The translations under genes and the position numbers were made by a program. Positions 7,399-14,837 of a DNA stretch of 64,000 bases are shown here, piece after piece. Origin of the DNA: an uncultured Lachnospiraceae bacterium (GTDB lineage Bacteria > Bacillota_A > Clostridia > Lachnospirales > Lachnospiraceae); contig CAJTOU010000003.1 in NCBI GenBank assembly GCA_910577835.1, positions 68,300 to 132,299 of the forward strand, given 5' to 3'. The notes below the pieces were generated by a model. The model saw only the letters and a program-made list of their open reading frames with translations. It had not been told where the DNA came from and did not search any database. The first letter of the stretch is position 1, and every line of letters begins with the position of its first letter.

Positions 7399-9555
7399 AT
7401 GGCAGAAGAATTTAATACAGACGGTATGCTGGACATATATTTGTTTGAAAATGAGCAGCTTTTGGAGCAGCTTCAGGATATCGTTCTGGAACAGAAGGAT
7501 GCAGATTCTTTTGATGAAGAAAGCATAAATGAAATATTCCGAACGATGCATACCATTAAAGGCTCTTCGGGCATTATGATGTTTGATGATATAACGGCAG
7601 TGTCGCATAAGCTGGAAGATGTCTTTTATTATCTGAGAGAGTCCCATCCCCAAAATGTGCCTCATCTGGAATTAGTAGAACATGTATTGGAGGTAGCAGA
7701 TTTCATTTCTGGAGAAATGGAAAAAATAAAAAACGGCGAATCTGCTGACGGTGACTCAAAGGATATTATTACAAAGCTTGACAAGTTTCTTGATAAAATC
7801 CAAAACGGAGGAGATGGCAAGGAAGCAGAGGAAATTCCAAAGAATGTCCATGAGGAGCCGACGCAGTTTTATATTGCGCCTGTTGCCACCAGTGCCAGTC
7901 ATTTTTTCAAAATTTATATTACCTTTTTTCCGGATACGGATATGGTCAATGTCCATGCCTATAAAGTGGTATATGCATTAAAGGAGATAGCAGAGGATTT
8001 GCTGTATTCTCCAGAGGATATTATTTCTGATGAATCTGCGGCAGAGACAATTTTGAATGAAGGATTTCGTATTCTTCTGCAGGCGCAGAGCACTGAGGAA
8101 GAAATAAGAAATATCATCGGCGTAGGTTATGATATTAAGCATGTAAGCGTTTATGAGTGTAAGGCAGAAGAGTTCCTTCAGGGATTCGATTTCGGGGAAC
8201 AGGAAGATACTCCGGCGATTGATTTGCTTTCCAGTGTGGAAGAAATCGAGGCCAAGGTCAAACCAGCCGAAGGAGTGGCAAAAGAGCCAGAGAAGTCGGC
8301 AAAGCCTCAGATAGCACCGGGTGATTTCGTCATTAAATCCAAGGAGCCGGGCAAACATAAGAAACTGGCAAAAGATAAGAAGGGAGAGAAATCTACCTTT
8401 ATCAGCGTCAATGTAAGCAAGATGGACCAGTTGATGGATTTAATCGGAGAGCTGGTTATTGCGGAATCTGTGGTACTGCAAAATCCTGATTTGAAGGTAC
8501 CCGGCTTAAACCTTACAAATTTTAACAAGGCGGCTGCCCAGATGGCAAAGATTTCTACGGATTTGCAGAATGTAATTATGTCCATGAGAATGGTTCCGCT
8601 GACGAATACTTTCCAGAAGATGAACCGTATTGTCTTTGACGTATCGAGAAAGCTGGGCAAGGATATTGAGTTTGAGATGGTGGGTGAAAACACCGAGGTA
8701 GACAAAAATATTATCGAGCATATTTCAGACCCTCTGATGCATCTGGTGCGTAATGCGGTAGACCATGGAATTGAAACGCAGGAAGAGCGAGAGGCAAGCG
8801 GCAAGACCGATAAGGGCAAGGTAACTCTGTCAGCGAAGAATGAATCCGGCAAGGTATGGATTACCGTGGAGGATAATGGAAAAGGTCTTGACAGGGAAAA
8901 GATACTTGCAAAGGCCAAAAAACAGGGGCTTCTGGATGAAAGCAAGCCCGAATCCGCTTATTCGGACAAGGAAATATATCAGTTTATTACCTATGCCGGC
9001 TTTTCAACGAATGAGCAGGTAACGGAATATTCCGGAAGAGGCGTCGGCATGGATGTAGTAGTTCAGAATATCCAGAGTATCGGCGGTTCGCTTGAAATAG
9101 ACAGTACACCGGGACATGGAAGTACTATGAGTCTGAAGATTCCGCTTACACTGGCAATTATAGACGGAACCGTTTTTGAGACAGGAGAATCCTCCTTTGT
9201 ACTGGAGACAGGCGCGATTAAGGAGTTTGTTCATGTAAATGAGGATATGATGATTCATGAGCCGAACGGGGAGGAATTCATTATGCTTTATGGTGAGTGT
9301 CTTCCGGTGCTTCGTCTGGGCGAGTGGTATGGACTGCATAAATACCAGACTTCTGTTGATAATGGAATGATGCTGATTATTGAAGTAGACGACAAGAAAA
9401 TCAGTCTTTTTGTTGATAAGCTGATTGGACAGCAGGAGATTGTGGTAAAACCGATACCGGCTTATATAAAGAAGGTAAAAGGTCTGTCGGGCTGTACACA
9501 GCTTGGAGACGGAAGCATTGCTTTGATACTGGACCCTGTTGGATTAATAGAATGA
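7399..9555 (+). CDS. cheA: Chemotaxis histidine kinase CheA
   Basis: 718 residues. Domain order: P1 HPt (1-135) with phospho-His H51 in MHTIKGSSG; a P2-like region (about 155-265); a charged linker (275-325); P3 dimerisation (335-405, ending MSMRMVPL); P4 ATPase with N box HLVRNAVDHGIE, G1 VEDNGKGLD and G2 YSGRGVGMDVV; P5 CheW-like domain (about 580-715). CheA autophosphorylates under receptor control and passes phosphate to CheY and CheB. All catalytic boxes are intact. RBS is AAAGGAGAAGG. Confidence 0.96.
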   Translation: MAEEFNTDGMLDIYLFENEQLLEQLQDIVLEQKDADSFDEESINEIFRTMHTIKGSSGIMMFDDITAVSHKLEDVFYYLRESHPQNVPHLELVEHVLEVADFISGEMEKIKNGESADGDSKDIITKLDKFLDKIQNGGDGKEAEEIPKNVHEEPTQFYIAPVATSASHFFKIYITFFPDTDMVNVHAYKVVYALKEIAEDLLYSPEDIISDESAAETILNEGFRILLQAQSTEEEIRNIIGVGYDIKHVSVYECKAEEFLQGFDFGEQEDTPAIDLLSSVEEIEAKVKPAEGVAKEPEKSAKPQIAPGDFVIKSKEPGKHKKLAKDKKGEKSTFISVNVSKMDQLMDLIGELVIAESVVLQNPDLKVPGLNLTNFNKAAAQMAKISTDLQNVIMSMRMVPLTNTFQKMNRIVFDVSRKLGKDIEFEMVGENTEVDKNIIEHISDPLMHLVRNAVDHGIETQEEREASGKTDKGKVTLSAKNESGKVWITVEDNGKGLDREKILAKAKKQGLLDESKPESAYSDKEIYQFITYAGFSTNEQVTEYSGRGVGMDVVVQNIQSIGGSLEIDSTPGHGSTMSLKIPLTLAIIDGTVFETGESSFVLETGAIKEFVHVNEDMMIHEPNGEEFIMLYGECLPVLRLGEWYGLHKYQTSVDNGMMLIIEVDDKKISLFVDKLIGQQEIVVKPIPAYIKKVKGLSGCTQLGDGSIALILDPVGLIE

Positions 9556-9580
9556 TATTCGGATTAGTAGAATAGTATAT
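9541..9580 (+). repeat. 20-bp direct repeat spanning the cheA stop codon
   Basis: The last codons and stop of cheA (9541-9560, GGATTAATAGAATGATATTC) are nearly repeated at 9561-9580 (GGATTAGTAGAATAGTATAT), 15 of 20 bases identical. The spacer to cheW therefore looks like a tandem duplication of the gene end. Confidence 0.55.
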
Positions 9581-9599
9581 AGAAAGGAAAAAGATACCC

Positions 9600-10148
9600 A
9601 TGGCTGAAACAAGCGAAATAAGAAGATTAGATGCCCAGAATTCAGTGGATGAGCATGAAACACAAAAGGGCAAATATATGACCTTTAAATCAGGAAATGA
9701 GTATTTCGGCCTGAAAATCCAGTATGTCGACCAGATTATCGGATTTCAGACTATTACGGCGATTCCTGAGACGGAGGATTATATTAAGGGCCTTATTAAC
9801 CTGAGAGGAAAAATTATTCCTGTAATTGATGTAAGACTGCGATTTAAGCAGGAGCCTTTTGAGTATAATGACAGAACCTGTATTATTGTCATTAATGTAA
9901 AATCTACCGTGGTTGGACTAATTGTGGAAAAAATAGCAGAGGTGGTTGAAATTAAGGAAGAGAATATACTTCCACCGCCTTCAATCGGACGGGATAAACA
10001 GGCTCATAATAAATATGTATATGGAATTGGAAAAGTCGGCGATACTGTAAAATTGTTACTGGACCCGGATAAGCTGTTGAATGATGAAGATTTGTCAATT
10101 GCTGAGCAGGCAAATGATATGATGATTGATGAAGAAGGAGATGTGTAA
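9600..10148 (+). CDS. cheW: Chemotaxis coupling protein CheW
   Basis: 182 residues. A CheW fold spans about 25-165, with KYMTFKSGNEYFGLKI, GLINLRGKIIPVIDVR (the conserved NLRG and DxR that contact receptor and CheA) and GLIVEKIAEVVEI. Somewhat longer than the usual 140-160 residues because of N- and C-terminal acidic tails. It joins CheA P5 to chemoreceptors. The start follows GAAAGGAAAAAG. The next gene begins 4 bases after its stop, so it should be translated together with the receptor. Confidence 0.94.
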   Translation: MAETSEIRRLDAQNSVDEHETQKGKYMTFKSGNEYFGLKIQYVDQIIGFQTITAIPETEDYIKGLINLRGKIIPVIDVRLRFKQEPFEYNDRTCIIVINVKSTVVGLIVEKIAEVVEIKEENILPPPSIGRDKQAHNKYVYGIGKVGDTVKLLLDPDKLLNDEDLSIAEQANDMMIDEEGDV

Positions 10149-10151
10149 ACG

Positions 10152-11495
10152 ATGAGTAGCATGAAGGTGAAAACAAAATTGGTTTTGGGATTTACAGTCC
10201 CAATTGTATTGACCCTTATCAATGTAGTATTGGGTAATTTGATAACAGAATGGAGTCAGGATGCAAAGGACCAGGAAAGTTTTCTGGCTGCGTCCAAGCT
10301 TGGAACATATGGTCTTATGGTAATATCAATTGTGATTACAGTAGTGATTGCACTTTCGATTATCAAGACGATTGAGAAATCAGTCGAGCAGCTATCCAGA
10401 GCGGCAGCGGATATTGCCACAGGTAAGGTTGATATTGAACTGGTAAAATATCATAATGATGAATTTGGAGATTTGGTAGATGAGTATGGCAAGGTAATAG
10501 AAAATATCAGATATCAGGCTCACATTGCAGAAGAAGTATCAAATGGAAATCTGACAATTACAGTTAATCCAAGCTCTTCTGAGGATTTGCTTGGCAATTC
10601 CTTAAGAAAGCTGGTAGATGATAATTTTCATGCATTATCAAATATCAATGAAGCAGCTTCGCAGGTAACAATCAGTTCTTCACAGGTGGCAAGTGCAAGC
10701 CAGTCGCTGGCACAAGGTTCAACAGAACAGGCAAGCGCAATTCAGCAGATTACTGCATCCATTGATGAAATTGCAGAAAAAACAGGTCAGAATGCAGAGC
10801 AGGCAAATGCTGCTGCAAATCTGGTAGTAAATGCAATCAGTGAAGTACAGCATGGAAATACACAAATGCAGGATTTAATGACTGCCATGCAGGATATTAA
10901 CAGGTCTTCAGAAAGTATTTCCAAGATTATCAAGACAATTGACAATATTGCATTCCAGACTAATATTCTTGCGTTAAATGCAGCAGTAGAGGCAGCAAGA
11001 GCAGGTGAGGCAGGCAAGGGCTTTGCTGTTGTGGCAGAGGAAGTCAGAAGTCTTGCAGCCATGAGTGCGGCAGCAGCAAAGGAAACTGCTGAACTGATTG
11101 AAGATTCGATTGATAAAGTAAGTGCAGGTTCACAGATTGTAGATAATACTGCAAAGGCTATGGAAGCAATTACAAGTGTAGTACAGGAAAGTGAAGTGAT
11201 TATCAACGGCATTGCGGAGTCTTCCAATTATCAGGCAACCGCAGTAGCACAGATTGAGCAGGCGATTACACAGGTATCACAGGTAGTGCAGACAAATTCC
11301 GCTACCAGTGAGGAGTGTGCGGCAGCCAGCGAAGAGCTGTCCAATCAGGCAGCCAGCATGAGAGATATGCTTTCTATTTATAATCTTGGAAGTGGAAGCT
11401 CATCTTCATACAGAGGAAGTGCTAATACATCATCTTCAGTATCTAATATGAATGAGCAGGTTATCTCACTTGGAGACGGATTTGGAAAATACTAA
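10152..11495 (+). CDS. Methyl-accepting chemotaxis protein without an extracellular sensor domain
   Basis: 447 residues. Two membrane segments (about 11-31 and 52-73) are separated by only about 20 residues, so there is no extracytoplasmic ligand-binding domain. HAMP-like helices (75-170) lead to a long coiled-coil signalling domain with the highly conserved tip NIAFQTNILALNAAVEAARAGE...GFAVVAEEVRSLA. A serine-rich tail follows. It likely senses a membrane or cytoplasmic cue, or couples to CheA as a short receptor. Being the last gene of the che operon and followed by a strong terminator, it is the dedicated receptor of this array. Confidence 0.93.
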   Translation: MSSMKVKTKLVLGFTVPIVLTLINVVLGNLITEWSQDAKDQESFLAASKLGTYGLMVISIVITVVIALSIIKTIEKSVEQLSRAAADIATGKVDIELVKYHNDEFGDLVDEYGKVIENIRYQAHIAEEVSNGNLTITVNPSSSEDLLGNSLRKLVDDNFHALSNINEAASQVTISSSQVASASQSLAQGSTEQASAIQQITASIDEIAEKTGQNAEQANAAANLVVNAISEVQHGNTQMQDLMTAMQDINRSSESISKIIKTIDNIAFQTNILALNAAVEAARAGEAGKGFAVVAEEVRSLAAMSAAAAKETAELIEDSIDKVSAGSQIVDNTAKAMEAITSVVQESEVIINGIAESSNYQATAVAQIEQAITQVSQVVQTNSATSEECAAASEELSNQAASMRDMLSIYNLGSGSSSSYRGSANTSSSVSNMNEQVISLGDGFGKY

Positions 11496-11524
11496 AAAAT
11501 AGAAATTTGTAAATAAATTTTTAT

Positions 11525-11573
11525 AATAAAGGAATGAGGTAGAATAAACTACCTCATTCCTTTATTATTTTTG
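11525..11573 (+). terminator. Rho-independent terminator of the che operon
   Basis: Perfect 18-bp stem (11525-11542 with 11549-11566), 6-base loop, then a U-rich tail. It ends the operon. Confidence 0.9.
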
Positions 11574-11610
11574 CAAAATTATTCGAATAGTATACTATTC
11601 AGTTAATATA

Positions 11611-12546
11611 TTATTCTGAAATTACAGCCCCTGAATAAAACGTATTTAAAATTTCATTGCAGCTTTTTCCGTTTTCCCCCATAATCTGTGCAGTATTCAG
11701 ACTCATTCCATATCCATGCCCGACACCTTTTGTAATAATTCGAATACCCCCGTTATATTCATCAATCTCAAAACACAGAGAGGAAAGAGAAAATTTTTCT
11801 GAAAAAGTATTTACATCAACAGATATACCTCCAATCTGCAGCTCTGTAATATATCCTGCGTTATCTTTTGATACAATCTGAAAAGCCTCAAGAGGAGCAT
11901 CGGCAGATAAAACAATCTCTGAGTTTATTTCTTTTACAGTATTGATAAAGGTTTCATAGCTGTATACAGATGTATGAAGATATTTTTCATCTTCTCTGTC
12001 GTCAGGACAGTCAACGGGAACTATGTACTCTTCGCTATTTTCTCTGGTTATTCCGGCACTGATGGAATGATAATAGGGATGAATCAAAGTATCATTATAC
12101 TTCAGTACCAGAAGAGCGGTTTCTTCCATTACTTTATTCAGTTTATTCAGATTATCCACAAAATTATCTTTCCATGTTTCCTCCATATCATCGTATGTCA
12201 TATATGGAAGGTCTAAGGAGGAGGCATCTATGGAAGTGGTTTCATCAGAAAATTTGCTGTAAATCAAAGTGCGCAGTACAACAGCAAAGGCTTTTAGAAG
12301 CTCTTCATTATTGTCGATTGATAACTGTCCCATCAGGGCGCAGGGGATAAATTCCTCCACATCCAAGGTTTTTTTGGTGTTATTTTCTGTTATGGTAACA
12401 GTTTTTCCACTGTCTTTGGTGGTGTATACTTTATCTGTATTGGAATTTTTATTGAAAAAAAGGGTGGCAATTGTGGGAAAGGCTGCGCAAAAAGAGATTA
12501 TCAGAACAGTATAAAAGATTTTTCTGCCAAAATTACGTTTATGCAT
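11611..12546 (-). CDS. SpoIID/LytB-family protein with substituted catalytic glutamate
   Basis: 311 residues from ATG at 12546, behind GGAGG (12552-12556); the open frame also reaches a TTG inside that ribosome site. An N-terminal membrane anchor (about 8-28) is followed by a SpoIID domain: EEFIPCALMGQL, ELLKAFAVVLRT, HPYYHSISAGITRENSE, and the C-terminal GVGHGYGMSLNTAQIMG...EILNTFYSGAVI. SpoIID cleaves peptidoglycan as a lytic transglycosylase during engulfment. In the family the key glutamate lies in a (A/G)EM(P) motif; here that position is Q in MGQLS. It may be inactive, altered, or work as a binding subunit. It stands alone between convergent operons, and no SpoIIQ or SpoIIM partner is nearby. 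Confidence 0.8.
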   Translation of the reverse strand: MHKRNFGRKIFYTVLIISFCAAFPTIATLFFNKNSNTDKVYTTKDSGKTVTITENNTKKTLDVEEFIPCALMGQLSIDNNEELLKAFAVVLRTLIYSKFSDETTSIDASSLDLPYMTYDDMEETWKDNFVDNLNKLNKVMEETALLVLKYNDTLIHPYYHSISAGITRENSEEYIVPVDCPDDREDEKYLHTSVYSYETFINTVKEINSEIVLSADAPLEAFQIVSKDNAGYITELQIGGISVDVNTFSEKFSLSSLCFEIDEYNGGIRIITKGVGHGYGMSLNTAQIMGENGKSCNEILNTFYSGAVISE

Positions 12547-12655
12547 GTACACCTCCAAAAAAGTAAAAGTTATATGGATAGTTTACTATATGAGAAAAAA
12601 TATAGATTCATGCATAAAAATCAAGGCAGATAAAAGCTGCAGTCTGTTGAAAACA

Positions 12656-12741
12656 GGGCTGCCGCATTAAGCAGAACATATACAAAATATAGTATCTATA
12701 ATCACTATATCCTGTACTGTCTTTTCTTAGCGCGACAGCCC
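12656..12741. repeat. Long nested hairpin between the SpoIID-like gene and reverse rubrerythrin
   Basis: Read on the minus strand, a 16-position outer stem (GGGCTGTCGCGCTAAG against CTTAATGCGGCAGCCC; 15 pairs including two G-U) encloses an inner 12-bp stem (ACAGGATATAGT against ACTATATTTTGT, all pairable). It lies 35 bases past the rubrerythrin stop. It could be a terminator of unusual size, a 3' stability element or a MITE-like palindrome. The U-run after it is weak. Confidence 0.6.
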
Positions 12742-12775
12742 GTTGCTTCTCTAAATATGTAATAACTGTTTGAGA

Positions 12776-13318
12776 TTATCCAAAATATCTCTTCAGCAGT
12801 CCGGCAAATGCCTTTCCGTGTCTGGCCTCATCTCTGGCCATCTCATGAACGGTGTCATGGATTGCATCCAGATTCGCTTTCTTTGCTCTTACTGCAAGGT
12901 CTGTTTTTCCAGCAGTAGCGCCATTTTCAGCAGCAACTCTCAGCTCCAGATTCTTCTTTGTGCTGTCAGTTACTACCTCGCCAAGCAGCTCGGCAAATTT
13001 TGCAGCGTGTTCAGCTTCTTCAAAGGCAGCTTTCTCATAATATAAGCCAATTTCCGGATAACCTTCTCTGAAAGCAACTCTTGACATAGCAAGATACATG
13101 CCTACCTCTGAACATTCACCATTGAAATTTGCTCTTAAATCTTCTTTGATATCTTCGCTTACATCAGCAGCTACACCGATTACATGCTCGGCAGCCCAGC
13201 TCATCTCATCGGACTGAACCTCGAATTTGTCAGAAGAAGCGTGACAGACAGGACATTCAGACGGAGCTGCATCTCCTTCATGAACATAACCGCATACTTT
13301 ACATACATACTTTGCCAT
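12776..13318 (-). CDS. Reverse rubrerythrin (N-terminal rubredoxin, C-terminal diiron domain)
   Basis: 180 residues from ATG at 13318 with GGAG upstream; the longer open frame to 13378 lacks a ribosome site. Residues 1-40 form a rubredoxin-type iron site (CKVCG...CPVCH). Residues 50-180 are a ferritin-like four-helix diiron domain with E in NGECSE, EEAEH and MARDEARHG. This domain order is the reverse of classical rubrerythrin and is typical of anaerobic Clostridia, where it reduces hydrogen peroxide (and O2) using NADH-derived electrons via rubredoxin. A strong promoter with a PerR-like box over the start of transcription supports peroxide induction. Confidence 0.92.
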   Translation of the reverse strand: MAKYVCKVCGYVHEGDAAPSECPVCHASSDKFEVQSDEMSWAAEHVIGVAADVSEDIKEDLRANFNGECSEVGMYLAMSRVAFREGYPEIGLYYEKAAFEEAEHAAKFAELLGEVVTDSTKKNLELRVAAENGATAGKTDLAVRAKKANLDAIHDTVHEMARDEARHGKAFAGLLKRYFG

Positions 13319-13344
13319 AATCAAATCTCCTTTGCATAAATAAT

Positions 13345-13359
13345 TAATAATCATTATTG
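13345..13359. promoter_or_regulatory. PerR-box-like operator of the reverse rubrerythrin gene
   Basis: Centred on 13352 the sequence ATAATCATTAT matches the core of the PerR box (TTATAATnATTATAA; 11 of 14 defined positions over the full box). It starts 5 bases downstream of the minus-strand -10 hexamer, so bound PerR would block initiation. Assignment rests on consensus only. Confidence 0.6.
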
Positions 13360-13363
13360 CTTG

Positions 13364-13392
13364 AATATACCACATCACGGAATATCAGTCAA
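13364..13392 (-). promoter_or_regulatory. Sigma-A promoter of the reverse rubrerythrin gene
   Basis: On the minus strand TTGACT (13392-13387), 17-base spacer, TATATT (13369-13364). Confidence 0.7.
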
Positions 13393-13579
13393 TGAAATTT
13401 TTATAAAAAATGAAATAATTTTCCAGTATATGGAAAATTATTTTTATTCTTTGTGAAAGTTATGTGAAAATTTTTACTTTTTGCTTTTCATTTAAACGGT
13501 TTTGTGGTATATATTATAGGGTTAAGTTATTATGGAAATTCGCAGAACGGGTTTCAGTGAAATAAAGAAAGAGGTTGAA

Positions 13580-14764
13580 ATGAAAAAGAAAATGTTAGCA
13601 GTGGCATTGTGTATATGTACCATATTTTCAATGTCATCATGTGGAAAAGAAAAGGAACCGGAAGCTACAAAGGGAGAGCTTACGCTGGGGAAATATAAGG
13701 GGTATACAGTGTCGGAGTCCGAGGCGGCAGTATCTGATGAGGATATAGAAAAATATATCACTTCAATTCTGAGAACCTATCAGACAACGGAAAATGTTAC
13801 GGAGGGCACTACTGCTGAGGGAGATGTCATAAATGTTACTTATCACAGAACCGTAAATGGAGAAGAGTATACAGATTCCCAGACAGTAAAAAATGAAGAC
13901 GGAAGCATAGCAGGAAACACTGAGAATGTGACCCTGAAAACGGATTCTTATAAAATCGAAGGTTTTACAGATGGTTTGACTGGAAAGACAGTCGGTGAAA
14001 CTGTGGAAATGGATTTAAAATTTCCAGAGGATTATTCAGACAAAGCAGTAGCAGGACAGGATGTACACTATTCGGTATTGATTAATCATATTCGGGTAAC
14101 TGTTACGCCAGAGTATACAGATGATTTTGTTTCAGAACATTATGCCTTTGCAGGATTTACATCAGCGGATGAATTTCGTGAATTTATTAAAGAAGAAATC
14201 CGTTATATTAATATAAATACTGCAATTTGGGATGATATTCTTGCAGACCAGACAGTGGAAAGCTATCCGTCAGATGAAGTACAGTCTTATGTGGACAGAA
14301 TGATGGCACAGTATACAAGCCAAATCAGCGCCTATGGGTACAGTATGGACGCATATTATCAGGCAATGGGAAAGACAGAAGACGAGTTTAAAAAAGAGGT
14401 AGAGGATGCCTGCAAGAATGTAGTAAAGGAAAAGATGTTTATAAGAGCTGTTGCTGAGAAAGAAGGAATTAAATATAATGATGATGCAGCAGCAAAGTAT
14501 GCAGCCATATCAGGATATAATTCCGTGGAAGATTTTTCAAAGAGGCTTGAAGAGGCGGGAGAAGAGCTTGATTATATAGTAGTTTCTTATCTGGTACAGA
14601 ATTTCATATGTGAAAATACAACTGTTGTTCCAGACAGTGAAACCACTGCATCACAGGAAACTTCCGATGAAACATCGGCAGATACACCAGAAGATACCAC
14701 CACAGATGAGGCACAGACAAATCAGGCAGAAGACGAAACAACAGAAGACACATCAGAGAATTAA
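13580..14764 (+). CDS. Trigger-factor-like FKBP lipoprotein (peptidyl-prolyl isomerase)
   Basis: 394 residues from ATG at 13580 (GAAAGAGG upstream); the open frame back to 13532 has no ribosome site. A lipoprotein signal ends at the lipobox FSMSSC-G. An FKBP-type domain of the trigger-factor kind follows (GDVINVTYHRTVNG ... GLTGKTVGETVEMDLKFPEDY, AGQDVHYSVLINHI), then a helical trigger-factor C-terminal chaperone domain (about 195-350), then a T/E/D-rich low-complexity tail. It lacks the ribosome-binding N-domain, so it is an extracellular membrane-tethered foldase candidate, analogous in role to PrsA. The acidic tail may extend into the wall. Confidence 0.85.
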   Translation: MKKKMLAVALCICTIFSMSSCGKEKEPEATKGELTLGKYKGYTVSESEAAVSDEDIEKYITSILRTYQTTENVTEGTTAEGDVINVTYHRTVNGEEYTDSQTVKNEDGSIAGNTENVTLKTDSYKIEGFTDGLTGKTVGETVEMDLKFPEDYSDKAVAGQDVHYSVLINHIRVTVTPEYTDDFVSEHYAFAGFTSADEFREFIKEEIRYININTAIWDDILADQTVESYPSDEVQSYVDRMMAQYTSQISAYGYSMDAYYQAMGKTEDEFKKEVEDACKNVVKEKMFIRAVAEKEGIKYNDDAAAKYAAISGYNSVEDFSKRLEEAGEELDYIVVSYLVQNFICENTTVVPDSETTASQETSDETSADTPEDTTTDEAQTNQAEDETTEDTSEN

Positions 14765-14785
14765 GAGTAAATAAAGAATTGATAT

Positions 14786-14816
14786 GCTCCCATTGAAAAT
14801 ATGGGAGCTTTGATTT
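14786..14816 (+). terminator. Terminator after the trigger-factor-like lipoprotein
   Basis: 8-bp stem GCTCCCAT/ATGGGAGC (14786-14793, 14801-14808) with a 7-base loop and a moderate U-rich tail. Confidence 0.6.
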
Positions 14817-14837
14817 AATAATCAGGAGGAAAAATTT

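Noticed and set aside
8307..8945. 212-residue minus-strand reading frame inside cheA
   Set aside because: Shadow of cheA: no ribosome site, no promoter and low-complexity serine/leucine content from reversed codons.
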